Assembly (NCBI GenBank): GCA_016647705.1
Contig: CM028328.1
Location: 52,065,647-52,129,646, forward strand
Length of the DNA stretch: 64,000 nucleotides
Reading direction: 5' to 3'
Source of the DNA: Eucommia ulmoides
Lineage: Eukaryota > Streptophyta > Magnoliopsida > Garryales > Eucommiaceae
The notes under the pieces are model-generated. The model made no database searches. It was given only the letters and a program-made list of their open reading frames with translations, and was not told where the DNA came from. Position 1 is the first letter of the stretch; the number at the start of each line of letters is the position of its first letter. This document shows, piece by piece, positions 35,053 to 47,047 of this stretch. The position numbers and the translations under genes are program-made.

Positions 35053-37375
35053 TGTTGGCTTAGTGAGTTACCCAAGAGGGGGGTGAATTGGGTAGATAAA
35101 AATTAATTCAAATAAAATACTTCAAAAAATCAAATAATTAATTTTTATCCCAAATTAATTATTATTTATATAGCAGCGAAAATTAAGTATCAACTAAATG
35201 CACACCAAATAACACAAAAATAAATAAATAAAAGAATGCAGCACACCAGAAATTTATACTGGTTCACCAAACTATTCTTGGCTAATCCAGTCTCCCGAGC
35301 TCCGTGAAGAGTCATACCCACTAATCACTATGATCCCTTTAATCAGGTGAGAACTAAATCCTTACAAAACGATTATTTTCGCAGGCTTAGAATCAACATT
35401 TACAATTCATTTTCACAAGCTTAGGAATAATCCTATCTTTTTCACAGGCTAAACATTAATCTAATTCTTTTATACTTAGGCTAAGAATCAAACCTCACAA
35501 AAACGCTCCAAATATCATTTTACCCGGTAAGGCTTGAACCGTTACAAAATCACTCAAATTAATTCTATCAAGGAAGAATTAACACCTAATCTTTTTATAT
35601 TCTAGGTAAATATCAAAACTTCAATCTCTTTACCAGAAGAGGTTGAAACCAACTACCCTTGATTAGACACTCCCAATATTATCTAATCTGACACGCAACT
35701 CACCAATTACAAAATTGATAAGTGATTTTTCCACTTGGAGCTTCTACCACTCCAGATAAATTTGAACTCGATTAATATCCCGATACTAGTGATAGAAATA
35801 TAGTGAGAAATTCAAAATTTGATTTTAAACAAAAATTGGTAGCAAGCAATTTAGCACGTGATCAGATTTTCTTAAGAAATTATTTCAAAAATAATTTTCA
35901 ATTTAAAAACAGGAAAATAATTTCAAAGATCAAATTCCAAGTAGAATATGATAATAGTATACAATCAATTAATAGTAATCAACTTGGAACAATCTCACCA
36001 GGAATCCACCAAAAATATGATAACCAGTGAAACCTCAAGTCGGCAATCAGCAATAATCCACTTCAAAATATCTCAAAAATGATTCTCAAGAAAATTCTCA
36101 CAATACTTTCAGTATGATAACTCTTAGAAAGTACAAGAACTGAATAGCTCTTCAGAATTGAATGATTGGGATTTTTTAAACCTAAAAAACGCAGGTTTAT
36201 TTATAGGGGATTAGAACAATCCTTCTAACAGGTAGTTCTCATATTTCATGACAAATAATTACTCCAATAGCCCCCTTATATCATTAAGACTCATTCATGA
36301 TATAATTCACTTAATTATATCTTTTAAAACATTCAATTTAATCCCTCAAACTTATACTCAATCTCAATTAGATAAGATAGAAAGAATTTCATGAACCAAA
36401 TTTAAAGATATCCAAAATACTTGAATCATATCTATTGGGATATTAAAATATTAACTAAATAACTCAAATACTATCAGATCCCTAAGATATCTCGCATATC
36501 TTAACCATAAAACAGTTAGTAACGGTTACTTTTTTTTTTTATCAAAACCATAAAAATCTCATATCCTAAAACTGGTCATCGGTTGACCGACCAATACCCA
36601 TCGGTCAACTGTCCAATTTAGGACGTAGTCCAAGCCAAAATTCCTTCGCCATAAGTAGACTGCTCATTTTGTATCTGTCGACAAAACGATTCAGAGAGTT
36701 TAATAAGTCGACTTACCTATCAACCTAACTATTCAGAGAGTTTACCTTTTAACAATAAGTCGACTTACCTGTCGACCGGAAGATTCAGAGAGTTTGTCTC
36801 ATTTCCATAAATCGACCTAGCTGTCGACTGACCAATTCAGGGACTGAATTTTCTTCCCTGCTCCATTCCATCAGTTGATCGATCCATTTGTGTAGGTCGA
36901 TCGATTGAGCTAGAACACCTCTCCTTAATTAATTTTCTACTAAATTTCTTCGACGTTTTTGCCTCTTTAACCGATTTCTTTTCTCACTAAATCTTTAAAT
37001 TCAATTTTAATTAATTATCTTTCTTAAATCAATTGTTTCTTCTTCAATTACATATAGGAGCAAATATGTTAGTTAATTAGGATCCTATCAAAAAACACAC
37101 ATAATTGTAAAAATATTTTGTGTCGTGTGTGATTCTAACCGGAATACATTAAGAGAAAAAATTTAATCTGAGTTATTTTCCTTATTGTCTTCAAATTCTT
37201 CGATCTCTTAACATTCATCATCTTTGTTAATGTCTTTAGCATCCATTTAATATTTTTCTCAATATCTTCATGATAATATCTTCACTGGAACTAATAAACT
37301 GAAACACTTAATGAAATTATTAGTTCCACCAAAAATATCAACATTTAATTGTCTATCAAAATCTTAGTATCAACA
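35053..37375 (+). mobile_element. Nested solo LTR, long-LTR family (probably Ty1/copia)
   Basis: Length 2323 bp, starting TGTTGGCTTAGTGAGTTACC and ending AGTATCAACA. It interrupts the LTR described for 34684-38112. The GGGGGGTGAATTGG motif 30-40 bases from the start is common in plant copia-type LTRs. A GTCGAC-rich tandem region lies at about 36660-36860. The same family occurs in reverse at 44859-47047. No coding sequence, primer-binding site or second LTR is seen, so it is a solo LTR. A clear target duplication is not visible here. Confidence 0.7.
36600..36860 (+). repeat. GTCGAC-rich tandem region in the nested LTR
   Basis: Units built around ATTCAGAGAGTTT and GTCGACTTACCTGTCGACC recur about three times between 36680 and 36840, at roughly 55-60-bp spacing. 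A matching region in the opposite orientation occurs at about 45330-45500 in the related LTR, so the array is a property of the family. Confidence 0.65.
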
Positions 37376-38112
37376 GCTGGAATCAAATTCCTCATCTTGG
37401 CTACAGCAGGAAAGTGTTTTTCTCGAATTATGGGCTGGCTCAGTTCCCCAACCATAAATATCTATAAATATCTCTAAATAGCTTCTGTCATGGCTAACAT
37501 AAGGTGCCCTTGTGCCCTCTCCTCATTGGCTAAAAAGCGCATGGCCGACCTGAAAATACTCATTGGCACCCTCTCATTGGCTACACGCCGAGATGGGGCA
37601 CTGATATGACATTGAAGGGACATTAACCCATGTTTAAGCCCTTAATCTAATCCACTCTATAACTAACCCATGCTTAAACTCTTAATCTAATCCACTCTAT
37701 GCCTATATATAGAAAGGCATAATAATGCCCAAAGGTAGATGGATTTTGCTCCCTTTTTTCGATATTTTATCTATAAATTTTTCCCCTGTGTGTTGATTCT
37801 CACGCCGGAGGGAACGCGCTGGGACCATCCCGACAAGTCCTTTGTGCAGGTTCCAAGGTCCTTCCCATCTCGGTTCTACTTCAACTCAAGCTCTGATTCA
37901 TCTCTTATTGGATCACAAAGCTTTCTAGCTCTTCTCTGCTCAGCCAATAAGGTTTTTGGGCCCGTTCCAATTCAAGCCCATCTCTTATCGGCCAAAGACC
38001 TCTCCACAGATAAGAAGCTCTACAGATTGAAGATCTTCATTCCAGACCTCTCCATCTCCACTAGCACTGACCAGACCATACTATTGAGGTCATCCAAAAT
38101 CCGACATCAACA

Positions 38113-38740
38113 GGTTACTATTAATATTGTTGGTTAACAGTAATATTTGCATCTTCTCATTTATTATATTATTGTTGATGTAGTGAAAGAATATGTATTT
38201 AAGTTTATCTTAAATAAAAAAAATATATGTGGTATTTTTTCAACAAGGACTTGCAAATAGTAGTGTTTTTTTTTTTTTTAATAATAGTATATACTACACG
38301 CTCCAATTCACCTCAAGCAACAATAATAGAAGCCAAGAATATGGAACAATAATAGAAGCCAAGAATGAACAAGAGGGAAGCACGGATATTAGAATAATGG
38401 ATTCTCTGCTAGAAGATATAGAGATCCATGTGATGGTAGAAATGGAAGAGTAAACTTTCGAGAGGTGTCCCGAGGCTTTTGATTCTTGTTTTTATACCCA
38501 AAAAAAAGGATAATAATTGTATATCAACATTCACTTTTTCTTTTTATTTAAATCAATTCAAAAATATGAAAATATCATTATTGGCATTTAAAATTGGTAA
38601 ACACCTCGAGTTATTTCAGTCAGATTCCATTTGTTTTTTTCTAGCTGAGGTGGAGATTACATGTTCTGAGTTCGAATATTGGAGACCAGATTCTTTGAGC
38701 GATCCTGAACCATCAGTCAATCTTTTACAATTCTGAAATG
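38113..38740. other. AT-rich stretch, no gene
   Basis: A short block near 38140-38168 (TTTGCATCTTCTCATTTATTAT) resembles 34655-34680 on the other side of the solo LTR. This suggests an old direct duplication in the target. The open frames at 38229-38453 and 38479-38736 have no recognised similarity. Nothing else was seen. Confidence 0.45.
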
Positions 38741-39845
38741 AAGTCTAGAGAGTTGAAGTCCAAAGAGTTGATACCTATATAAAGACCCACTGAAGTTGTG
38801 CCCGGTGAAGTCCCTTTAGCGTAAGAGTAAGAGTTTGGGGGAGAAAAGAAAGTTTATGCTTCAAGTTGATGGTTGAGCATTACATGGGGCATTATATGCT
38901 TGGGTATTTGTAGGCGAGGAGCATAACCTCATGATTAGAGCTTTGAGCGAGGTTAATTAAGGTAACTCGAAGCCTAACCAATGAGCGATCACGTGAGGTG
39001 ATTAGGTCTTTGGGCCTTGTCCTTCGGCCCATCTAGAAGAGCTCATGGGTTGGCCCAAGTAATTCAGGAGGTCGAGCTCAGCCCACGGGGGTGATGGAAC
39101 CTTTCCTAAAGGATAAGGAGGTCTCTAGTTGGATAGTTGGTCGGAGAACTCTGGTCAAAGAACTTTGATCGTTGGGCGGAGGTCATTTCCCTAAGCTCGA
39201 TAAGATCCTAGGAGGTTTGGTGCCAAAACGACCGAGCAGAGATGGATCAAGAGCTCGGAGCTCAGCTAAACTCCCGTAAGCATTCTTGTTGATGATGACC
39301 GAGCACAAGTAGCTCGGGAACTCGAGTTCGACTCATTTGGTTAACTTAGTGCTGACAATCTTGGCCAAACTAAAAGGGTCTTTACATTGAAGGGCTCTAA
39401 GCATAAGGATCTCGAAGCTCGGGCATGATCACATGAGTCTACTTTTGACGACTGTCGAGCAGGGGTATCTCGTCAAGGCGCTGTCGGCAAAATCTAGATG
39501 GGACTCCCTTTGGTGATTGCCTAGCATGGTAACTCGGTAGGGTGTTGGTCGACAAAATACAGTTGGGGCTCCCTTTGGTGATTGCCTAGAATAGGTAGCT
39601 CGGCAGGGCACTGGTCGGCAAAATCCAGATAGGGCTTAGTCAGGTCCTGAAGTCGGAGCTCAGCAAGGAGGTTAATGGGTCCACTTAGTCATCTTCTGTC
39701 CTATGGTTGGAGCTCTACAAAAACCCCCATAAATGGGCTCATGATGCTCTTCACAGGTGAGGTGGATTTTGAAGAAGGTCAAACTACCACGTGATGCTCG
39801 CTGATTGGAGCTTATTGGTCGAGAGATTTTCCCCACATCAATCAT
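38741..39845. repeat. GC-richer segment, probable decayed retroelement, with a 65-bp tandem repeat
   Basis: Composition differs from the flanks, with many AGCTCGG and GAGCTCGGG phrases. It has a TATA-like CCTATATAAAGACCCACTG near 38776 and an end resembling an LTR terminus (CCCCACATCA at 39841). A 65-bp unit with GGTGATTGCCTAG starts at 39512 and 39577, with further partial copies, covering about 39470-39645. No protein similarity was found. Classification as retroelement-derived is inference. Confidence 0.45.
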
Positions 39846-40933
39846 TATTCATAAATGTATTTTAATTCAATTTGATTTCATATATTGTTTTTTCATGAAT
39901 AGTGAAGTATGAGGTTGAATTCAATATTATGTTGAATTTTATTAAATTAGACCGTCAAATTCAACATTTTGTTGGATTTTACTTCGTAGCATTCAAGACA
40001 GTGTTGACTTTCACAAATTCTCAAATCTTGCGTTTAATACCAATATTGCATGTCATCTTGTAGCTATGATTGTGACAATTAAGGTTTTGTGTTTAGATTT
40101 TTAAGAAAAATATTGAATCAAAAGATAATCATGAATTTGTGATTTTATATATATGTTATTTAAATTCGACAAATTAAGGGACGATGCATTTATTGATTAT
40201 GTACGCCTTATTTTTTAAAGTAGATTCTAAGGGGTATGTTCCCTTGATATGTGTTACATTCATACAATATTTAAACACAATGTTGAATTTCAAATTCCAT
40301 CAAAAAGAAAGTTGAAATTAGAATAAGAAATTTAAAATAAGCTTGAACAAAAGAGAAATAAATGACAAATCAGAAACTACTAATTGTGTTTACAGATTTT
40401 GTCCCGTTACAACGTTGATGGTTTGATTGAATGTCTTTCAAGATACAACAATCACAACGTCAGGTACCAACACTGAAAAGCAAAAGTTCAGCAAACTGAA
40501 GTAGTGAATAAACTATCCATCTAGAACAATGACTAATTTAGAATTCGTGGGTGCAAATGACCAATGATTATATGCCGATATATTGAATAATGTTTGATTT
40601 TATATAGGAAGTAAAAATAAATAAACATTTTTCCAAAAAGATAGTAGTACTAAGCCAAACATTACCTTAAAACCCTAAGGCCACTAGCCCAGACCCAAGC
40701 CCAAGCCCAATGGGCTTACCTTAAAAAGCTACACTCAGTCTTTATAAATGAATTTTCATATGTTTCACCGATGAATTTTCATATGTTTCACCAACCGATA
40801 TGGGTATCATGTAACACCCATAACACATCACTTAACAACTTCAAGTGACTAGTTTAAGTATAATTTTTTATTCATCTCTAAATATTTTTTTATAAATAGA
40901 TATATCATGCACATTTCCCCACCAAAGAGAACA
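39846..40933. other. AT-rich intergenic stretch
   Basis: No gene was seen. A 24-bp direct repeat with GAATTTTCATATGTTTCACC lies near 40750-40795. A short CCAAGCCCAAGCCC run occurs near 40693. Confidence 0.5.
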
Positions 40934-41170
40934 AATTGGTGATAATATCAAATATAACTTGGTTACCAACATTTATTTTAAACCTTGTTTTTAGTCTTAT
41001 CAATATTGAACATATTGGTGATAATATTAAATATAACTTGGTTACCAACATTTATTTTAAACCTTGTTTTTAGTCTTATCAATATTGAACATATTGGTGA
41101 TAATATCAAATATAACTTGGTTACCAACATTTATTTTCAACCTTGTTTTTAGCCTTATCAATATTTGTTA
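40934..41170 (+). repeat. Three-copy 79-bp tandem repeat
   Basis: Copies start with TTGGTGATAATAT at 40936, 41015 and 41094, at a constant spacing of 79 bp. Each contains AACTTGGTTACCAACATTTA and CCTTGTTTTTAG. The copies differ at only a few positions, so the amplification looks recent. It is non-coding and microsatellite-free. Confidence 0.9.
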
Positions 41171-41436
41171 TATTAATTATGATATCAAATATAAATTTTA
41201 TATCTAATTGACATTGACTTAATGATTCATTCTAATTGATATCTATTTGATATTGTTATATAAAATATTTTTTTAGATATTTTATGGCCTAATTATTTGT
41301 GGAACTCAATCTTAAATTGAGACATATGAATATACCAATATATTTTTCTTGATGAGAAAATGAATGTGGTATATTTATTTGTGGAAAAAAATTCAAGAGG
41401 CGACTTAAAATTGCTCCTTTGAGTACTCACTTGAAG

Positions 41437-42290
41437 TTGTTGACGGATGTGTCGTATGCGTTATCTCACATTGGTCACTGAAAAATATAAAAAATTATTT
41501 ATTAACGCTAGGGTTACCTCTTGAAGGTGACCCTCCAGGGCGTGGAACTGATATGGATAGACAGTAAACTAAAAGGTATAACATAAACAAAGCCACATAC
41601 GCATGCACCCCGCTACCGCCACAATTGACAACCAACCGGCCTCCCACTCAGTCGGGCTCGGGCCTAGGTCCGGGCTTGGGCTTGTGGCCTTGGGAAATGG
41701 CTAGTCTTGGTATCCTTTTAGACAAAATCTGAAAATCAAATTCATCCTAACCCAAACAGAAACTAATTGTTCATGTTCGTAACTGCAGAGAGTTACAAAT
41801 ATGGAGGTTGTTCATGTGTCAGGAGTTACAAGAGCCTCTTCATTGCCTTTAGTTACTGTTTTTGCTCCCTATAAAAGGGCATTCATTCCTCAGCATATAG
41901 GTATTAACACATAAGCTTGCATTCTTGCTTTATCTTCAGAGTGTTTTGAGAGATTTCATTATTCTTGAGAGAGTTCAACACATTTCTGTTCATTGAGCTT
42001 TTGGTTTCAAGTCCATATGTCAATAGTTGTTAATCGTTGTATCTTATGAGGCAGACACGCACTTAAACTATAAGCACCGTAGCAAAATCTGCTTTAAGAA
42101 GAAATTAACCAATGATTGTCTCCATACTACCCTGTAATACGAATTTCAATTCTATCAATTTAAGTTATAATCTGTAGCATTTTTTTAACAAATAACTGTT
42201 ATCTATTTCATTTTTATTTCTCTAGTTTATTCGCTGTAATTAATTATTTAATTAATCGATTAATTTGCGAACAAACAATTCCAACAATAT
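41437..42290 (+). mobile_element. Possible LTR remnant with TATA box
   Basis: TGTTGACGG near 41437 and CAATTCCAACA ending near 42290 could be the ends of an LTR. CCCTATAAAAGGGCATTC (about 41870) is a good TATA-like element, followed by a CTTGAGAGAGTTC leader. No primer-binding site, target duplication or coding region was found, so this is tentative. A promoter fragment of another kind is possible. Confidence 0.3.
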
Positions 42291-42326
42291 TAAATTGATA
42301 ATTAAAAACATTATTTAAATAACTAA

Positions 42327-43655
42327 GGCCCCATTTGATTAGTGTTTCCAACCCAACCCAACCCAAACCCAAACCCAAAAATTCTAGGATTGATTTCTGG
42401 GAACACGTTTGGCAACAAAAAATTCAACCCAAAAAATGAGAATTGATTCTTGAAAAGGTAAGAAAATGAGAAACAAAAAAAAATTATTATTTTTTTTTTT
42501 TGCCCAAAAAACTGAACCCAACTTCAGGGACAAGCTCGAAATTTACTGAATTGTTAGTGAATTCCTATGTTCGACTTCTGAGAAGCTCAAAACAAGAGTT
42601 TTTATTTTTCTTTTTTCCCAACCCATTTATGCTTTCTCTCTAACGCTCTCGTCTTCGTCTTCGTCTGCTTTCTATCATCTTCGTCTTGCCATCATCGTCT
42701 TCGTCTTCTCGTTGTTGTCATCACCATCGTCGCTGCAATCGAAAGATTGGTTATTGTTCTTAATCTCTTCCCCTTCGTTGCCGTTCGCCTTTGTTCAACC
42801 TCTTCGTTCATCGTTGTCTCCTTCATCGATGAAGTTACAAATTGCAAATCGTCAACAAGTTACAGATCTGTAATCATCAATCGTCAATCAATCCTCATTC
42901 GTTGATGAACAGAAGAAAGTGGAAGAAGAAGAACCACATCTGGAAATCGACAATGTGTTCGTCGATCTGGAATTCAGCCAAGCAATCCTAAAAAATTAGA
43001 GTTTGGTTAGGGTTTCGATTTCGATTTCGTTACCAAAATTGATCACGAAATTGATTTCAATTTTCGATTTCGATTTCATTGCTCAAATCGATTTAGGGTT
43101 TGGTTCTTGAATTTGATTTAGGGTTTACTCTTGATTTTGGTTTAGGATTAGTTCTTGATTCCTTGTTGAATGGTTGAATGTATGTTTCAATTGGTTTTGT
43201 TTGCTTCTATTGGTTTCATGAGCAATTGATTTCGTTTCTTGTGTTTCTTGTGTTTCAATTGGTTTCAACTTCTGTTGCTTCTGTTGCATTTCCCACATTC
43301 AATTGGTTTCGTTTGCTTCTTAATTCCGTATTATTGAATTGTTGTATGATTGATCTTATTTTGGTTTGGTCTATTATTTGTTTTCCGTGTTCTTGTTGTT
43401 TGTTAATCGATTAGTAGCACGGATGGTAGCTCTGAACAGGATGAATTTATTGTTGAGAAAACAATTTCAAAATAATGTGATTACCAAACGTAATTTTGTT
43501 CTAAAAAAAAAAAAATTATCGTTACTAAACGCAATTATGTTCTCAGTAAAAAACATAATTCTCAACTCAACTCTGCTCTCAGTAAAAAAACATAATTCTC
43601 AATTCCACTTAACTCAATTTAATATGAGAAAATTGGAAACACTAACCAAACGCCG
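42327..43655. mobile_element. 1.3-kb Tourist-like MITE with gene-like interior
   Basis: The left end GGCCCCATTTGATTAGTG and the right end CACTAACCAAACGCC are inverted repeats that continue with GTTTCCAA on the left and TTGGAAA on the right. Flanks are TAA (42324-42326) and TAG (43656-43658), a near match to the 3-bp duplication of PIF/Harbinger elements. The interior includes a C/T-rich, CTTCGTCTTCGTC-type segment (42630-42800) that looks like a plant leader or exon. No intact frame was recognised. It has no transposase. Confidence 0.6.
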
Positions 43656-44584
43656 TAGTTTCCTATTCTTTGGAGGGCCAATATCATTTCTCTCATTTTA
43701 ATGTTACTTTTTTCTAGTGGTTTTTCTGTTCAAGCAAAAACCACTAACAAAAATAAAATAAAATGACAAAAAGAAAAAGGTCGTGGATATGCATTACGGG
43801 TGTCACTTTGGCTGTCAATTTCTAACATCTAAAGTTTGAATTTCATTAATTCGTTTCACTCTTGTTTTTTTTTGGTTAAATTACACTTTTAACCCCAAGA
43901 GATTATACTCAATCACAATTTGCATCTTAATTTTTTATTTCACCACAATGTACTTGGAAAGTTAATAATTTGTGCCTATTTAATCACTCTGAAAATAGTT
44001 TTCATTAGGGATTTTCCGTTCCTAAATGTATTATATTAATTTTTAAAACTTATAAATGTAAAAAAATAATAAACAATAAAAAATGGCTAATAAACTACAT
44101 TTATGAAAATTAATGGGTACAAAATATAATTTAACTCAACCGCTGGAGAATTAAAATTTTTAGACAACAATTTTTCCAAAAAAAAAAAATCATAAGTCAA
44201 TCTCATCCATTCAAATCAATCCCAACCCTTAACAAACAAACATATTTTGAAAAAAAATATTATAAATAGTTTACATTTTCTGTATTTATTTTTTAAAATA
44301 TTTAGCCTTTTTTGTGGTATTAGCTAATTCAAACTATTAATGACATTTAATTTTTTTTTTGAATATGTAATATATAGAGGAAAAAGTTTAATTTAATACT
44401 TTTTTATTTTTGAATTTCAATAGTACTACAATCTCAATTGTTATCTCAAAAGTTGTATCCCACTTGATGTCATCCCAATTAGCTACCACATAAATTTGTC
44501 TACATTACATTGCTAAAAAAAAAAAAAAAAAAAAAAGGAGAATAGACTTTTACGTGAACATATAGATCAATCTTCTACTTAAGA
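43656..44584. other. AT-rich stretch with a possible small MITE
   Basis: GGTTAAATTACACTTTTAACC (43876) is partly inverted near 44120-44150 (ATATAATTTAACTCAACC), suggesting a MITE of about 275 bp, but the arms are poor. No gene is present. A long A-run lies at 44514-44536. Confidence 0.35.
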
Positions 44585-44790
44585 GGTGTTAATTCAGTTG
44601 GCAAGAGAAAATATTTTCTCTCTCTGTCAATCAGAGTTCGACTCTTCTAGAGACCACTCTAAAAATTTAATTCTGAATATACCATGCCTATGTAAAAGTG
44701 TACATCCTTAAAATCGCTCGATAAGCTAATTAGTCGAAGTGCATGTAAGCTGTCATGGGCACACCTTACTATATAATCAAAAAAAAAAAT
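44585..44790 (+). mobile_element. tRNA-derived SINE
   Basis: A box A-like TTAATTCAGTTGGCAAG (about 44590-44606) is followed about 30 bp later by a box B-like GAGTTCGACTC (about 44633-44643), the split RNA polymerase III promoter of tRNA-derived SINEs. A non-tRNA body of about 120 bp and an A-rich tail after ACTATATAATC (44780-44790) complete the structure. It has no intact cloverleaf, so it is not a tRNA gene. A target duplication was not established. Confidence 0.6.
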
Positions 44791-44858
44791 ATTGATCGAT
44801 CTTTTAAAAAAAAAAAATCTATTTTTTTTTAAAATATGACTGACGTGCACAAATTTAT

Positions 44859-47047
44859 TGTTGATCCTAAGATTTTGATGAACAATTAAATGTTGATGTT
44901 TCTGGTAGAACTAACGGTTTGATTAAGTGTTTCAGTTTATTAGTTCCAATGATGAAGATATGATGACAAGTAATGAATGGATACTAAAAGATGATGACAA
45001 AGATAATAAAGGATTAAGAGGTTGAAGAATTTGAAGAATTTAGGAAAAACAACTCAGGTTAAATTTCAACTCTTAATATCGCAATTAGGATCACACACGA
45101 CACAAAATGATTTTTATAAATATATGAATTTTTTTATAGGATCCTAATTAGTGAAATTATTTGCTCCTATGTGTTATTGAAAAAGAAGTAAAGATAATTG
45201 ATTAAAATAGAATTTAAGAATGTAGTGGAGCTAACCGAAAAAAGAAATCGGTTAAAATGACAAAAACGTCAGAGAAAATAATTAAAATCGAATTGGGAGA
45301 AATGTTCCAGCATTAGTCAGTTGACAAATAAGTCAACCTGCGCTTAAATAGTGAACTCTCTGAATCGATCAGTCGACAGGGAGGTTGACCTGTGACCAGA
45401 AATGAAACTCTCTGAATCTCTAGGTCGACAGATAAGTCAATCGATGGGCGATGGATTTTTGGCTTGGCTACATCCTAAATCGAGCAGTCGACAGCTTGGT
45501 GTTGGTCGGTCGATTGATCAATCTGTTTCAGGATTTGTAGGATTTCCTGTTCTGATTTGAATAGTAGTCGTTATTAGCCGTTTTATGGTTAAGATTCACG
45601 AGATATATTAGGGATATTTATTTAAATGATATTTAAATATTTCTATAGATATGGTTCAATTATTTTTTATATTTCTCAATTTGGTATATATAATTTTTTC
45701 TATCATATTTAATTGTGATTGAGAAATATTTAGGGGACTTAATTGAGAAGTTTAAAAGACATAATTAAGTGATTTGAATCAGGATGAAGTCTTAATGATA
45801 TAAGAGGTCTATAAGAGCAATTAAATGTCATAACAAGTGGGAACCAGCCATTGGAGAGCTTGTTTTATTCCCTTTTAAATAGATCTACGTTTTTCACTTA
45901 AAAGTAAGAGGAGATATCAAGCATTATGAGTTATTCAGCTCTCATGCTTTCTAAGAGTTATCATACTGAGAGTTTTTTGAGAATTGTCTTGAAAATCATT
46001 CTTGAGATATTGAAGAAAATTATTGTTGATCACCGATTTGAAGTTGCATTATTAATCATTATTTATTTGGTGGAATCCTGATGAGATCATTCCAAATTAC
46101 TTGTTATTAATTATTGCTTGATTCTATTATTTGTTATTTGGATTTTGATCTTTGAAATTGTTTTCTGGATTTTTTATTGAAAAATATTTTTGAAACAATT
46201 TCTTGAGAAATCTGATTACGTACTCAATTACGTGCTACCCAATTTTTGTTTAAAATCAGATTTTAAATATCTCACTTTTCTATCACTAGTTTTAGGATAT
46301 TAATTGAGTTCTAATTTATCTGGGGTGATAGAAACTCCGAGTGAAAAAATCACTTATCAATTATTTGTAATTGGTGAGTTGAGTGTCGGATTAGATACTA
46401 TTGGGAGTGTCTAATCAAGGGTAGCTGGTTTCAATCTCTTCCGGTAAAGAGATTAAGGTTTTGATCTTTGCCTTAAGGTATAAAAAGATTAGGTGTTAAT
46501 TCTTCCTTGATTGAATTTATGAGTGATTTTGTAAAGATTTCATCCTTACATAGGAAAATGATAGTTGAAATGTTTTTGTGAGATTTTGATTCTTGAGCCT
46601 AGAGTATAAAAAGAATTAGGTCGTGATTCTCCTTATAATAAAATTAGGTTATTCTTGAACTTGTAAAAAATAGAGGTTAGTTCTAAGCCTGTGAAAATTT
46701 TTTGTAAAATGTTAACTCTGAGCCTGTGAAAAGAATTTTTGTGAAGGTTTGATTCCTACCTTTAAAGAGATCTTGAGTTTAGTAGGTGCGAATCTCTGTG
46801 GGGCTCGGAAGACTGGATTAACCAAGAGTAACTTGGTGAATCAGAATATATCGTGGTGTGATACCTTATTTATTTTACTTATATTGTTAGTTGGTGTGCA
46901 TCTAGTTAATAACACATATCCGTTGTTATAAAGATGATAATTAATTTTAAGATAAAATTAATTGTTTGAATTTGTGAAGTATTATTATTATTCTGATAAT
47001 TTTTTTAATACTATCCAATTCACCCCGGTCTTGGGACTGGGCCAACA
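44859..47047 (-). mobile_element. Solo LTR with TTTAT target duplication (same family as 35053-37375)
   Basis: Length 2189 bp. On the plus strand it reads TGTTGATCC...GGGCCAACA, with TTTAT on both sides (44854-44858 and 47048-47052). That is a perfect 5-bp duplication, so the ends are certain. In minus orientation its start resembles the nested LTR (TGTTGG...GGGTGAATTGG), and its end shares CATTTAATTG...AAAATCTTAG...ATCAACA. A GTCGAC-rich internal array is present at about 45330-45500. No internal region remains: a solo LTR. Confidence 0.85.

Larger units (their letters stand above)
34684..38112 (+). mobile_element. Solo LTR of a Ty3-type element, split by a later insertion
   Basis: The two outer parts, 34684-35052 and 37376-38112, together match the LTR at 11162-12245 from TGATGAGTG to GACATCAACA and add up to about 1.1 kb. 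No internal region adjoins either side, so it is a solo LTR left by recombination. Flanking five-base sequences (TGTAA and GGTTA) match only partly. A TATA-like stretch, GCCTATATATAGAAAGGC, lies near 37700. The inner insertion at 35053-37375 is necessarily younger. Confidence 0.8.

Noticed and set aside
42590-43430. Gene start with CTTCGTCTTCGTC leader inside the MITE at 42327-43655
   Set aside because: Leader-like composition, but no frame, start context or exon chain could be supported; kept only as a comment on the element.
44585-44660. tRNA gene
   Set aside because: Boxes A and B are present but no acceptor stem or cloverleaf can be drawn, and an A-rich tail follows; a SINE fits better.
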